Assembly (NCBI GenBank): GCA_001792895.1
Contig: MARA01000018.1
Span: 310,001 to 374,000 of the forward strand
Source: Lentinus brumalis
Lineage: Eukaryota > Basidiomycota > Agaricomycetes > Polyporales > Polyporaceae
Direction: 5' to 3'
Length of the DNA stretch: 64,000 nt
The notes under the pieces were generated by a model. That model saw only the letters and a list, made by a program, of their open reading frames with translations, had not been told where the DNA came from and did no database searches. Shown piece by piece: positions 13,379 to 23,701 of the stretch. The number at the start of each line of letters is the position of its first letter. Position 1 is the stretch's first letter. The position numbers and the translations under genes were made by a program.

Positions 13379-16294
13379 TCACTTCGAAGCCACTTCGTAG
13401 TCCATGCCGCTAGCCAGATCACGACCTAGCTCCGCCCGACAGAGCCCGCCTACGGGTGCAGTCCTCGCCTGCTTAGCGGGCTTTGGATTTGTGGAAGGAA
13501 GTACGCGAGGAGCCGGGCGATAGCCATGAAGGCGGTCGGCAACCGTGTCACCCTCCTTGGGCCACACATTCGGTCTACTGACCACCTCTTTGAATATGTC
13601 GAGCACCGCTTGATGTGTCATGAGGGACTTGGAAAGTTCAAAATCGCGCTGGGAAGGGCGGGGAGGGTCAGCCATTGTCGTGTCTGCTGGCTGGACGGGT
13701 GTAGCGGGAGCATCCGAAGCGAGACTCTTGAACCGCGCGTCGTGTATGCTCCTCGCACGGGGAGCCGCCAATGAAGTGAGGGCGCGGGAACGCAACACGT
13801 CCTGCTGTGCGGCTCGTGCGGCTCTGTTCGCCGCCGCGTTCGCAGCCTCCCACTTAAGGACCCGATAACGAGCACAGAACAGCTCTAGAAGCCTCCTGAT
13901 CAGCTCGTTCATCGGATGCTCGCCGTCAATGCCCATCGGCTGCAGGAACGAGAGCACCTCGTCATCGCCGGACTCGACCTGACCAGTGGTGATGACGTCC
14001 TTCTTGACGCGTGATGCCGTCTGAACCAGCTTCGGGGTCACAACGGCATTGTCGAAATACTCCTGGATGAACGTGTGGATCGTTTCGAAGTTGTGCAGGA
14101 GGAAACGGAGAGCGTTGTAGAGGAGGACGTGGAAGAAGGACTCCAGTTCGTCCGCGACAGTGACCGGCAGAGTGGGATGCATGAGATAGTGGAGCGACAT
14201 GAATTGCCACGTTCCCTGCAAGCGCACTATTGATGAGATGAATGCACAGACACTCATGTTTAACGTCACACGCACCGTTCGTTCGGGTTGGCGCGCGAAG
14301 GCCACATCGACGTCCTTCGCAAGCTCCCAGTCGGACAACACGCCCTTCCAGAGCACGCCAAGGATCTCTCCATTGGATCCTAGGAGCAACGTAGGGATAA
14401 TCAGCATGTTGCCGACACTGATGTCGCGGTGTATGATTTTGCATTTCTCGTATGCCCCTTGATGTGCTGTAAATCACGCTTCAGTCTCAAAATGTTCTGG
14501 GCGGGAATAAGAGGCCATATTACTCACCTTGCAGGCAGTTCCACACTATCAGAGCCCATGACCTGCCACTGGTGAACGCTGTGGACGGCAAGCAGACCTC
14601 TGCAACGACAATTCTATAGTGGACCAAATGCCGAATTCCAGAGCCGGGACGCCGCAATCCATCTGCAGAGCCACCGTGGGCGGGGCGCTTGACTCCACGA
14701 CTAGCCTTGTCAGAGGACGCCGACGAGGGGATAGTGAAAGGATCACCGACTGCGGGCGCAGAGGCGGGTAGAGGGGGCACCCTAATGTCCGCCGAGACAT
14801 CCTGGCCGCTCGGGGCGACGGTAGTGGTCGGTCGACTTGTACGCAGCGGAATAATCTTGCGTTGCTTGATCGTGACGGGAGGCGGGTTCTCGGCTCTATA
14901 AGCGGGCGACAATTTCGAGGTCTCGGTTTCCTGCTCTGTGCCATCTCGCTCGCAAACATCTCCATGGACGATAAGGGTGGGGACATTAGTGACACCCTCC
15001 TTGTTGAGCTTGGACAGGACGTCCCCCTCCTTCTCTACGCCATCATAGAACGGCCGCCAAGCATCCTTGAGGAAGACGAACCGCTGTGTCACCCAGTCGA
15101 GTGCGATGTACCCGCGAGTGCCGCGACTGACCATGCCATTCGCCTCGAAGACGGGTTTGCCGACGAGGAATTTGCGGCCGCCGACCGTGATCGAGTAGCG
15201 AGGGTAGTCACTGGTGATAGACTGGTGAAAAAGCTCGCGCATGTACTTCCACACCGGAGTCACATCGGGACGAAGTGTTTTGTGGTCGAGGGATGAGTCA
15301 CAGACCTCCGTAGGATCGCGATGGAGGTGTCCGGCATCGAAGAGAGGGGACTCGGATGCGTCAGCAGAGGGCAGGGCGAACCCCGCGGGTAGTTCGAAGT
15401 CCTGGGGGATAAGGCGTTCTTCGTGTGCGAGATCTGTGCGAGAAGCCAAACAGAGGACCTCCATGCGCTTCCACCCACAAGAATCCTTCGACAAGGGCAC
15501 GACAGTGTGGTCGAGACCTTGAGTACAATCGTCGAGAAACACGAACCCGTAGAGGAACTGGAGGAGAAGTCGCATATTGTCGACGCTCTCGAGGTAGCTG
15601 ACCGCAGGCGTGAAGGCAAGCCCGCTTCGATCCCAGTGCAGCATGCGGAACTCCTCGCCGTTGATGAAAAGCTGCAAGAGCTTCGTGCGATGCTGGTAGG
15701 AGCACACCTTGCGCGCGTAGAACATGAGTTGTCCTCGGACGTGACGCCCAGTGATGGCAGGAAACTCGACGTTGTGTCCCTCTCTGTCGTCAAAGGGGTC
15801 GTACTCGCGGCCTCCGCGTTTGAACTCGATCGGGAACCTCGACAATGCCCAGTTCGGCGTGCCCTCAATGATCTTCTCCTCGTCGCTCTCTGCGATCAAC
15901 GTGGCGTCGACTTTGAGATGCTTCTTATCGCCGACTTCCGGCGTGTTCTGGGAGCGATGGAAGATGTAGCCACGAAACAAATTGAATTTCTTATTCACGT
16001 CGGCCTGCATGTCATCAGCTGCCAGTGATTAGATGTCATAGAAAGTGTGTCAGTACGCACCCATGCCTGCACAACAGCCTCCTCCAACGGGCGCGTTCTC
16101 CCGGCCGCCGTGGTGGTTTGCGACGTCTTCGCCTCCTCGACCTTCAGGGCTGCGATCTTGCCTACGAAGGCCTCCAATATTTCCTTAATCCTTGCCTCTG
16201 GATAGTAAACGTCGAAGTCGCACGGAAGAGGGATATATTTCATCTGGAAGTCGGAAGCGGTAAGGGGAACGGAGGTCTCAATGAAATCGTCCAT
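13379..16294 (-). CDS. fungal-type protein kinase (FunK1), copy 2
   Basis: Four minus-strand exons (16294-16061, 16004-14528, 14466-14276, 14215-13379) join in frame to about 912 residues. The order of motifs is that of copy 1: PIEFKRG, the block YIALDWVTQRFVFLKD, an HGD-containing stretch, HRDISVGN (HRD at about 583-585), SDWELA in place of DFG, then GTWQFMS. The tail after about residue 740 is Ala/Arg/Pro-rich. The acceptor of exon 2 was set at the second AG (catgcag), because only that keeps the reading frame. Family role: an orphan kinase group expanded in Agaricomycetes, substrates unknown. The intact frame argues for a working gene. Confidence 0.9.
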
Positions 16295-17280
16295 GTCGTC
16301 CGAGTCGCGTTCCTGTTTGGCTTTCTGTGGGTCGTCAATGCCGGGCTGGCAAGAGTGAGAGAATGTTCAAGGTTTTCCGCGATTAGCTGGGAAGCTCTGG
16401 ACAGAGGGTTACTCCAACCTGCAGGACGCAACAATGGTCTCTCAAGGGTGCCACTCAAGTGCAAACAGCATCTAGCGGAGAAGACCTTCAGATGTTTTAC
16501 TGTACGCTCTGCAGCACCTGTAGCGACATACTCACTGAGTTCATGTGGGTGCCACTCGAAGCTTCGTCCAGAGCATTCCGAGGTGACAGCGGTCGACGTT
16601 GCTGGTTAAAGTGAACCACCTTGACTTACTTACCCGAATTGGCCGGGTAACGCTTACGTAACTTACCTGTCCCGGGTTTGTTCGTGATTTATAAGTGTTT
16701 CGAACAGCCTGTTCTCCTGCCTTAGACCATCTTCGCGTCGTCTTCTTTAGCACGGTAATCACAGGCAATCTACACTTGTCTTCAGGTGAGTAACTCTGTT
16801 GGCATGCGCACGCTTCTTCCCTGCATTCAGCAGGTGCAGCGAACACTTGCACACGTCAGCCGAGTCCGACCCCTCAGGCCTCAGGCTTCCCTAGCGACGT
16901 AGTCAAAAGTGCTGTTCGGTGTACTTATGTACTTTGCTGGACCACTGGCTCCATTCCTTTCTATCTAACTGGACATTCGTTACTACTTGTCATCGCCACC
17001 TAGCTAGTCTATCTTCTTATCTTCTGTCGTTCAGACTTCCGATTGTATGTATCACGAAACCCATGGAAGTTCTCCCTGTAGCTGGAGATGAATTATTCGG
17101 TCAGCCTCGCCTTCCACACTTCGCGCCCCGATCAACAGACAGGCAGTCGTACCTACAGGTCTCTACTTAGCCCAGCGTCGTCTCCCGAGTCTCGAATGTT
17201 GCCTGTTTCGTAGGTTAAGCCTTTGAGGAGAATGTTGCAAATACAAGGGATGGATACACGTACTTCATCATCGGCCTCAC
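16295..17280. other. intergenic region upstream of FunK1 kinase 2
   Basis: No supported gene. It contains cttacttac motifs (16625-16665) and probably the promoter of FunK1 kinase 2 and the 3' UTR of the repeated-exon gene. Confidence 0.4.
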
Positions 17281-17695
17281 TCAGACTGCCTCACCGCGCT
17301 TGAGGACCCATCTGAAATTCCCGCCGGCGGGCCAACCCGCGGTGTTGTACCCGTTATCGGGTACAGGCTGCGTGCACATGGTCAGCTCTCGACACTATGC
17401 TACGGGAACGGGAAACACGCCCACCTCGACTACCGGCGCGACTGCCTCATCACGCTTGAGGACCCATCTGAAGTTCCCGCCGGCGGGCCAACCCGCGGTG
17501 TTGTCTCCGTTCTCTGGAACAGGCTGCGTGCACATGGTTAGCACGCGACACCAAGCTACGGGAACGGGAAACACGCTGAAACACGCCGACCTCAACTGCC
17601 GGCTCACTCGAAACATCCTCATCACGCTTGAGGACCCATCTAAAGTTCCCGCCGGCAGGCCAACCCGCGGTGTTGTCCCCAGTCTCGGATACAGC
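17281..17695 (-). repeat. three tandem exon-intron duplicates (~160-172 bp)
   Basis: Exons 17695-17591, 17523-17425 and 17367-17281 and the introns between them are tandem copies with unit lengths of about 172 and 156 bp. The shared core (ending in the sequence for WVLKR) is nearly identical at the DNA level, while exon edges differ. This is exon duplication, not a processed repeat, because introns are duplicated too. Confidence 0.85.
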
Positions 17696-18728
17696 CTGTG
17701 TGTATGTGGTTAGCACTCAACGCGTTGTTTGATGCTGGCGGTTGTACTTACTCCGACGGGAGCCTCCAATTCACCACCCTCGGACGTCTCCCTCTTCGAT
17801 ACCCAGCTACCGAGGGTACCCCAAAAGGCGACTTCCTCAGGCTCCAGATTTTCTGCGAGCGTAGGCTGCGTGTGGGTGGTGAGCATTCAATATATTGTGC
17901 TGCTAATGCCGTAGACTCGGACGCCTCGGCGGGAGTCTCTGTAGCGACCTCAGCGGCCCTCTCCAGTCGAGTTCTCTGTCCGCTGAGCGCCGTGATTCAA
18001 ATTTACAACGCACCTCGTCAACGGAGACACCGGCAGCTTCTGAAGCCGGCGCGCGCTTGCCGAACGTCTTCGTCGAGCGATCATAAGGCTGGATAGAAAG
18101 TGGTTAGGAAAAATGGAAGACCGACATATGGAGCAACACAAAGTCGTACCGTCGCGTGCGAAATATGGAGCGCACCACCCTCGTTGCCCGTGCGGTCACG
18201 AACATGTGTTAAGTGGCCGCAGCCGGAGCAGTAGACGTCGTGATGCACACCCTTCGGGGTGTTGCCCGCCTTAAGCGAGTCGAAGATGAACCCGGGCGAG
18301 TGCACGCCGCGCTCAAGGGCTGTGTAAACCCTACAGGCACGTAGACATAGTCAATCTCCAGCGTGGAAACAAATCGAGGCTGCTCACCAGTCGAAAAATT
18401 CGGTCTCCTTGCCGCAATACGGACACACTTGCGGAGGAGCTGTGACATAAGTGCCTGCGACGCCGGTGTCGTAAAAGTCGGCCTCGAGTAGAGTGGAAAG
18501 GCGGCCTTGCTCGTCTTGGCCGATCGTCCAGAGATAGACCGGGCGGTCGAGCCTCGTCGCGGCGGTCGGTGAGCCTCACTAGACCCGTGGACCGCGCAGA
18601 CGACTGGGGGGTAGAAGAGTGAGTCAGTATTGGGTGTGGACATGGGGTTCGAGCTGGGGACGTACAGTGACAAGGATCGCGAGGACGTTGACCAGGACGA
18701 TGAACGCATAGAGCGGTTTGAATACCAT
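17281..18728 (-). CDS. unrecognised secretory-type protein, zinc-ribbon-like core, repeated Lys-Arg exon modules
   Basis: Minus-strand exons 18728-18666, 18603-18388, 18330-18150, 18088-18014, 17865-17752, 17695-17591, 17523-17425 and 17367-17281 have good GT-AG borders; a further exon within 17995-17900 could not be fixed. The first exon encodes a hydrophobic leader (signal peptide or anchor). A core follows with CPYC and CSGC pairs, like a zinc ribbon. The last four exons are phase-0 modules: three share NTAGWPAGGNFRWVLKR, and the fourth (17865-17752) is a divergent relative with WVSKR. Each has one Lys-Arg. Exon 4 also holds one (FGKR). A leader plus regular Lys-Arg repeats is the layout of Kex2-processed peptide precursors; that role is inference. 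One frame break near 18538-18546 in a CCC run is either a real lesion or a base error. I do not recognise the family. Confidence 0.6.
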
Positions 18729-19469
18729 TGGAGATACAGATTGAAGGCGGAGACGAAAAATTGGTGTAGTGATCGGGTAGGCTACGTTGTTGTATCCGGG
18801 ATGGTGAGTGAACAGTGACCTACGTCCTCCATATTATATATCGCGGGACGCGTCCAACCTTGACTCAGTATACACCCTCTTTCGTCGCCTGTCCTGCGCC
18901 CGATCCCAGGCGGAGGAAGCATGCCGGTCAGGAGGGCAAGCAATCTCGAAGCGGTCAGCCTTGAATCGCGCCCACGGGGCGGTTAGCCCAGCAGCAAGAG
19001 GAAGTCGAGTGGGCGTACAAGAACCAACGTAGTGCTATGAACCGTATAACTGTGAGTTGTACGTTACAAACTGTCAGAGCACAGTGTCTCATGATGCCTT
19101 CCCCCGCGTCCGCTCACATATCGGCATTTCGAGGAGAGACGCCTTCCTCGATACACCGCCGATGGAAGCGAAACCAAATTTGACGTCTGCGCGCGATGTG
19201 TCTACCAAAGTGGTCGGCCCAAGTTGGCCAGGCGTTGTTGTATGCCAGTTGGCCGTTAATTGCGTACGTACGTCTGCATGGTAGCTACTCAAGTACGGAA
19301 GTGGGTGCGACGTACCTCCGGTGCCCAGTTGCGGAGGGCATGACTTGCTGGGAACAGGCAGCACAGTGCACGACATACTCGCCGCCGATAGGGGCAACCT
19401 TGACCCTACTCGGTAGTATACATAGTAAGAACTTCTCCGACACTGACACTGACCTAGCATCGTCAGGGT
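18729..19469. other. intergenic region
   Basis: It lies between the start of the repeated-exon gene and the 3' end of GPN1. Short frames are present but none has a recognisable motif. No RNA gene or strong repeat is seen. Confidence 0.4.
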
Positions 19470-20888
19470 TCAGCCCGGCCTAGGCCAAGCCATCCCCTCG
19501 TCGTTGCGTGGGCGCATGCGTGTGACGTCGATATACTGTCCGGGCCACACGTCGTCACCTGTTACAACCGCAGAAGTCAGTGATCGTGGTCAGAGAGTCA
19601 TCATAATGATACACATACTGCGATCAATGATATTGACGTCCACATCGTCGTCATCACCGTCGTCGCCATCCTCCGCGGAGGGATCCCACCGGTCTGCCGC
19701 CGCAGCTGCAGGGTTCTTTTCGCGATCGAGGGCGAGGTCTTTCATGAACCTGCTCAGGGACTCGTCCTTCAGTCCCTTCAGCGACTTCTCACGCGCCTCC
19801 CGGGCACGCTGCAGCTCGGGCAAATACTCCCTGCGATATGTGAGAACGGCACGGTCTATAAGGTCAGCGCAGCAAATAGCGTACTTCTCGTATTCAGCGC
19901 GTGACGCCTCCACGGCGTCGAAGAACTCCTTGATGCCCGCGCCGGTGACACTGGATACCCCGACAGCCTGGCATCAGGTCAGTAGCTTCTTCGGCGCCGA
20001 AGAGCAAAAGGACTTACGGTCAGATGCTTGTAAAACTCGTCGAGGACGAGGCTCATGCTGTTCATGAGGCTGTTCATGTACGTCGGCTCCCCCTCGTCGT
20101 CCGTAGTGCCTTGATGCGAGGCGAGCGCCTCCTGGAAGGCCTCGAAGTCCTGCATCCACTCCACGGCAAAGTCGTGTGGCCGCACGTCCGTCTTGTTGAA
20201 GACGAGGATGAACGGGAGTTTCGTCTTGTACAGAATACTGCAGGCATAGAGCATGTTGGACATGAACGTTGCGGGCGCCGTCGTCCGGGGCGTGTCGATG
20301 ATGTACGCGACGACCGTAGGTAGCGAAGAGGCGACCGCATCGGTAATTATCGCACCGGACGCGGACCAAGTGAAGATCTCTATCTGACCTGGGGTGTCTA
20401 GGATCACGTAGCTGGGCCGTGTCCGTTAGCTAGCGTAAGTACACCAATGAGAGGTCTGCTTACTCCACGGTGTCCGCGCGCTTCTCAACGAGGTCTAACA
20501 CCTGATCGAACTTGGTCGTGAACAAGTTCAAAGCAGTGAGAATCCCGCCGTTCGGGCCGAGATTGTACCTGCGAGTGTGGTTAATAATCATCAGGACAGA
20601 CAGGAGAAAGTTCGACACACACTCCTTCATGACCTTGTGGTAGTCGATAGTGTCTCGTATGTCTATGTTGGCCTCATATGATGTGCTTGCGACGGCTGGA
20701 TCGAGATTGAGAACGTATGGTGGCGATGGCGGATCAAGCGAGTGCAAGTACGAGTTTATTTGTTGCACAAACGTTGATTTTCCAGCTCCAGCCATTCCGA
20801 TGGTTATGATGGCGACCGGTTTCTTCTTCCCTGTTTTCAGAGCACTTCCCGCTGCAGAGGAGCTGCCTGTCGCATTTTCGGTGCTCAT
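19470..20888 (-). CDS. GPN1: GPN-loop GTPase 1 (Npa3/XAB1)
   Basis: Five minus-strand exons (20888-20623, 20568-20464, 20411-20018, 19967-19619, 19558-19470) join in frame to 400 residues, close to the family length. The P-loop GMAGAGKST is at residues 31-39. The switch motif DTPGQIE, the family-defining Gly-Pro-Asn loop (LGPNGG) and the guanine-specificity motif NKTD follow in order. The C-terminus is acidic and Asp-rich. GPN1 is needed for assembly and nuclear import of RNA polymerase II, working with GPN3. The start ATG lies 233 bp from the start of the FHA gene on the other strand, so the two may share a promoter. An essential housekeeping gene with no visible defects. Confidence 0.95.
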
Positions 20889-21120
20889 TCTGAGTGCCGG
20901 TTTGTGGTGGAAGAAACTTAGAAAGCAAGGATGAGGCGCCGCTCGCTAAGTCGCGTGGACGAAAGAGGAAGGCGTCACGCGTTACCGTGACTGGGTCACA
21001 TCCATATATCAGTGACTCTGAGGCTCGGAGCCGTGTCCGCGTTTCCCGTCGATGATCACTCTGACCTCCACGACGACGACGACGACGGCAACGACAACGG
21101 CGCCGAGTGCAATAACGACG

Positions 21121-23279
21121 ATGGAGGGCACAGACAATGAGAGATCTCACATATCAGGTGCGTTGCGTATGCCCTTCGGCCTGAGCCTCTTGGGTCTCAG
21201 GCGGCTCGAAGGCATTGTCCTCCATGTCGAGGAGAGCGACGGGCAACCGTCTGAAGTCCTCACATTTCGCAAGACCGAATCACGCACCATCTTCGTCGGT
21301 CGCAAGCCATTTCAAGCAGGGTCTCAATCTGACCCCTCGAGGGCCCTTTTTCGCTGCCCTGTAGTAAGTCGTAAACACGCAAAGATCACCTTCGCGGAAT
21401 TCGGGAATGTACGTCTTCACACTCTTGATCCTCTCGGCTTACGTATCTACTTATACATCTGTTCTCTGAAGGTGTATATCAGTGATCTCCATTCCCACCA
21501 CGGCACTCACATCCTGCGTCCCGGAGACTTCGTCTCGACTGCCTTGTTACCCGAAGTCTCCACCGTTCTGGCCGACGGCGACCGTATAACCTTTGGCAAG
21601 AGCGTCGGCCGTGATACGTACACCGTCAAACCAGTTGTTGTCCGCATCGAGCTGATGTTCGGCGGGGACGTCCCTACGAGGGCACCTTCACCTCCGCCGA
21701 TATCGCTCTGCGCCGACACCGTAGACGAAGCCCATCACCAGCCCCATGGTCGTAACAGCGAACTTGATACAACAGCGACCTCGGGCGGTACGGCATCTTC
21801 ATTCCTTCTCCCCGGTCCTCGTCATCGAGCTCGGATGGCGAGTCTGACATACAAGAGATTTCGCCGCCGACGTCTCCCCGAGAGTCCTTACATCCCCCGT
21901 TCATCTTCCCTCGCGACGGTGGATCTAACTCCTCCCTTGGTGGACGATTGCAATTCCTTCGACACTTTCTTCCTCCTATCCACCGTCTTTCACCCGAGTT
22001 ATCCCCTGAGCCTTCGCCTTCGTACTTTGCTTTCTCCAAGGAGCCTTCCGTCGGGGAGAATCGTGTTGTAGGTGGTGTGGTGGGTGAAGAAGACATGGAA
22101 CTATCATCCAGTCGGGAGTCCTCCCCTATGGAGGCGCGCCGCGACGTCCACAATCAAGAAGACATCGCCATCATCGGCTCGTGGCCCACGTCGCCCTGGC
22201 GAGTCTCTGAACCCCCGTCCATGATCATGCAGCGCGAAGTCATCGAGATTTCAGACGACGACGGTTCTCCTTCATCTGACCCCTCCGTCCTAGCCCATGA
22301 GACCTTCGCAGGTAATCAGTTGAGGGATGAGCCCGAGGTTGAGATGACGGACAGCACATCCGGTCAAGGAGAAGCCATCGCCAGCGTCGAAGAACACATG
22401 CGCTCGCAGTTCGTGGATGATCGCGTCGAAATCACCGAGCCTTGCGATGCCATCGTCACGGTTGATCTCAGTATCATAGAGGCGCAAGTCGCCGATACAT
22501 ACGTCAGTCATTTTCTCCGCTTCGTCGACTGCAGCATTAACATTCTGTAGACTGAGCTCAACGTCCTTCGTGCTGCCCACGACCAGAGCGAGGCGGATTT
22601 CGGCGCTCATATCCAGCAAACTAAGGAGAAGCTTGACGTTCTGGATGCTGAGATGCACTCAACCCAAGTCGCTCTCATTGAGAGAGCTGGTGAGCTCTTA
22701 TCCGTTCAGACCCGCTTGCAGGAGATCGGTGAAGTTATGAAGCTCCTGCAAGAGCACGCTGCGCTCTCGGAACGTGTAGAGGAGCTCGTGCAGGAGGTCA
22801 CTGCGGCAAAGAAGATGCTGCAAGGTACGCTCTCAGTGCCATTGGTCTGTTTGGATTTGTCGACGGCTGATGCGTCTTCCGCAGAGACATGCGAGTTGCA
22901 CCAGGCGGAACGCACTCAGTTGGCCGAGGAGCTTGAGGCCGTCAAGGCACTCCGCGTTGAGGCCTCTGTGGCTGTCGCTGAAGCCAAGGCAGCGTGTGTG
23001 TCCGCTCAAGATCAGGCGGGCGAGGTATGTATTGTTGACCATTCTGCATCGCGTCCTAGTACTCACAACGTGTTGCAGGTTGTGAACTTCCTGAAGAGGA
23101 AGCGAGAGGCCATGGAGGCGGAGGATCCCGTTCCCCCGCTGGTGGATGCTTCGAAGGACCTAGTCGCCCCTGCGCCGAAACGGAGGCGGGCGATGCGGGT
23201 CGTCTCGGCTGTGGCGCGGACGGCGACCGTGGCCACATTTGGCGCCGTCGCGGCGTGGGGAGCTTTGGCTTTCTCTTGA
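21121..23279 (+). CDS. FHA domain, coiled-coil, C-terminal membrane-anchor protein
   Basis: Six exons (21121-21408, 21472-21787, 21856-22502, 22551-22824, 22885-23024, 23079-23279) total 1866 nt, or 621 residues, in one frame. The FHA phosphothreonine-binding domain lies in the first third: FVGRK, SRKHAKI and a SHHGTH turn (usual NG reads HG). A long acidic, Ser-rich linker follows, then a Gln/Glu/Ala-rich coiled coil from about residue 420. The C-terminus has a KRKR/KRRR basic patch and a hydrophobic segment ending in WGALAFS, as in tail-anchored proteins. This layout recalls SLMAP/Far9/Far10 of the STRIPAK complex; that assignment is inference. The upstream ATG at 21052 has a poorer start context and a Thr-run leader, so 21121 was chosen. 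Confidence 0.75.
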
Positions 23280-23701
23280 AGAGGGACCGTTTGTCCAGTA
23301 TTTTTCCCACAGGTACACCTTACGCCACCACTTCTCGTTCTAATGTTCGTTGTTGTTCGACTGAGATCGCGCGTGGAGTAGAAGCCAGGTCTATTGCTTT
23401 TGTTTATGCTGCCGTTCGGACTGGTTTGGCGCGCTTGCGCTTGTATGTATATCACTATGGAGTGTCCTGCCAGCATTTGTACCATATGATAGCTTCCGAT
23501 GTATGTATCATCCCTCGTATAACACGTTCTGACTGACGACGCATGTCTCAAGAAGTTGAACAAGACATCTGACTCGATGTCAGTGCACGTAATGCCGAAG
23601 TCAGCGTTTGCATGCAAGGCAAGGATTGCATTTTGTAGGGACATAGTGTCAAGTAGAAACTGCAGCAGGCTGGTGCAATGTATAGATCTGTATCATTGCT
23701 A
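23280..23701. other. convergent intergenic region
   Basis: 3' flanks of the FHA gene and of FunK1 kinase 3, which point toward each other. No gene or repeat is supported. Confidence 0.4.

Noticed and set aside
17300..17713. Plus-strand gene reading through the 17.3-17.7 kb repeats
   Set aside because: The minus strand has consistent acceptors, donors, phase-0 exons and continuity with the upstream exons; the plus frame has none of these.
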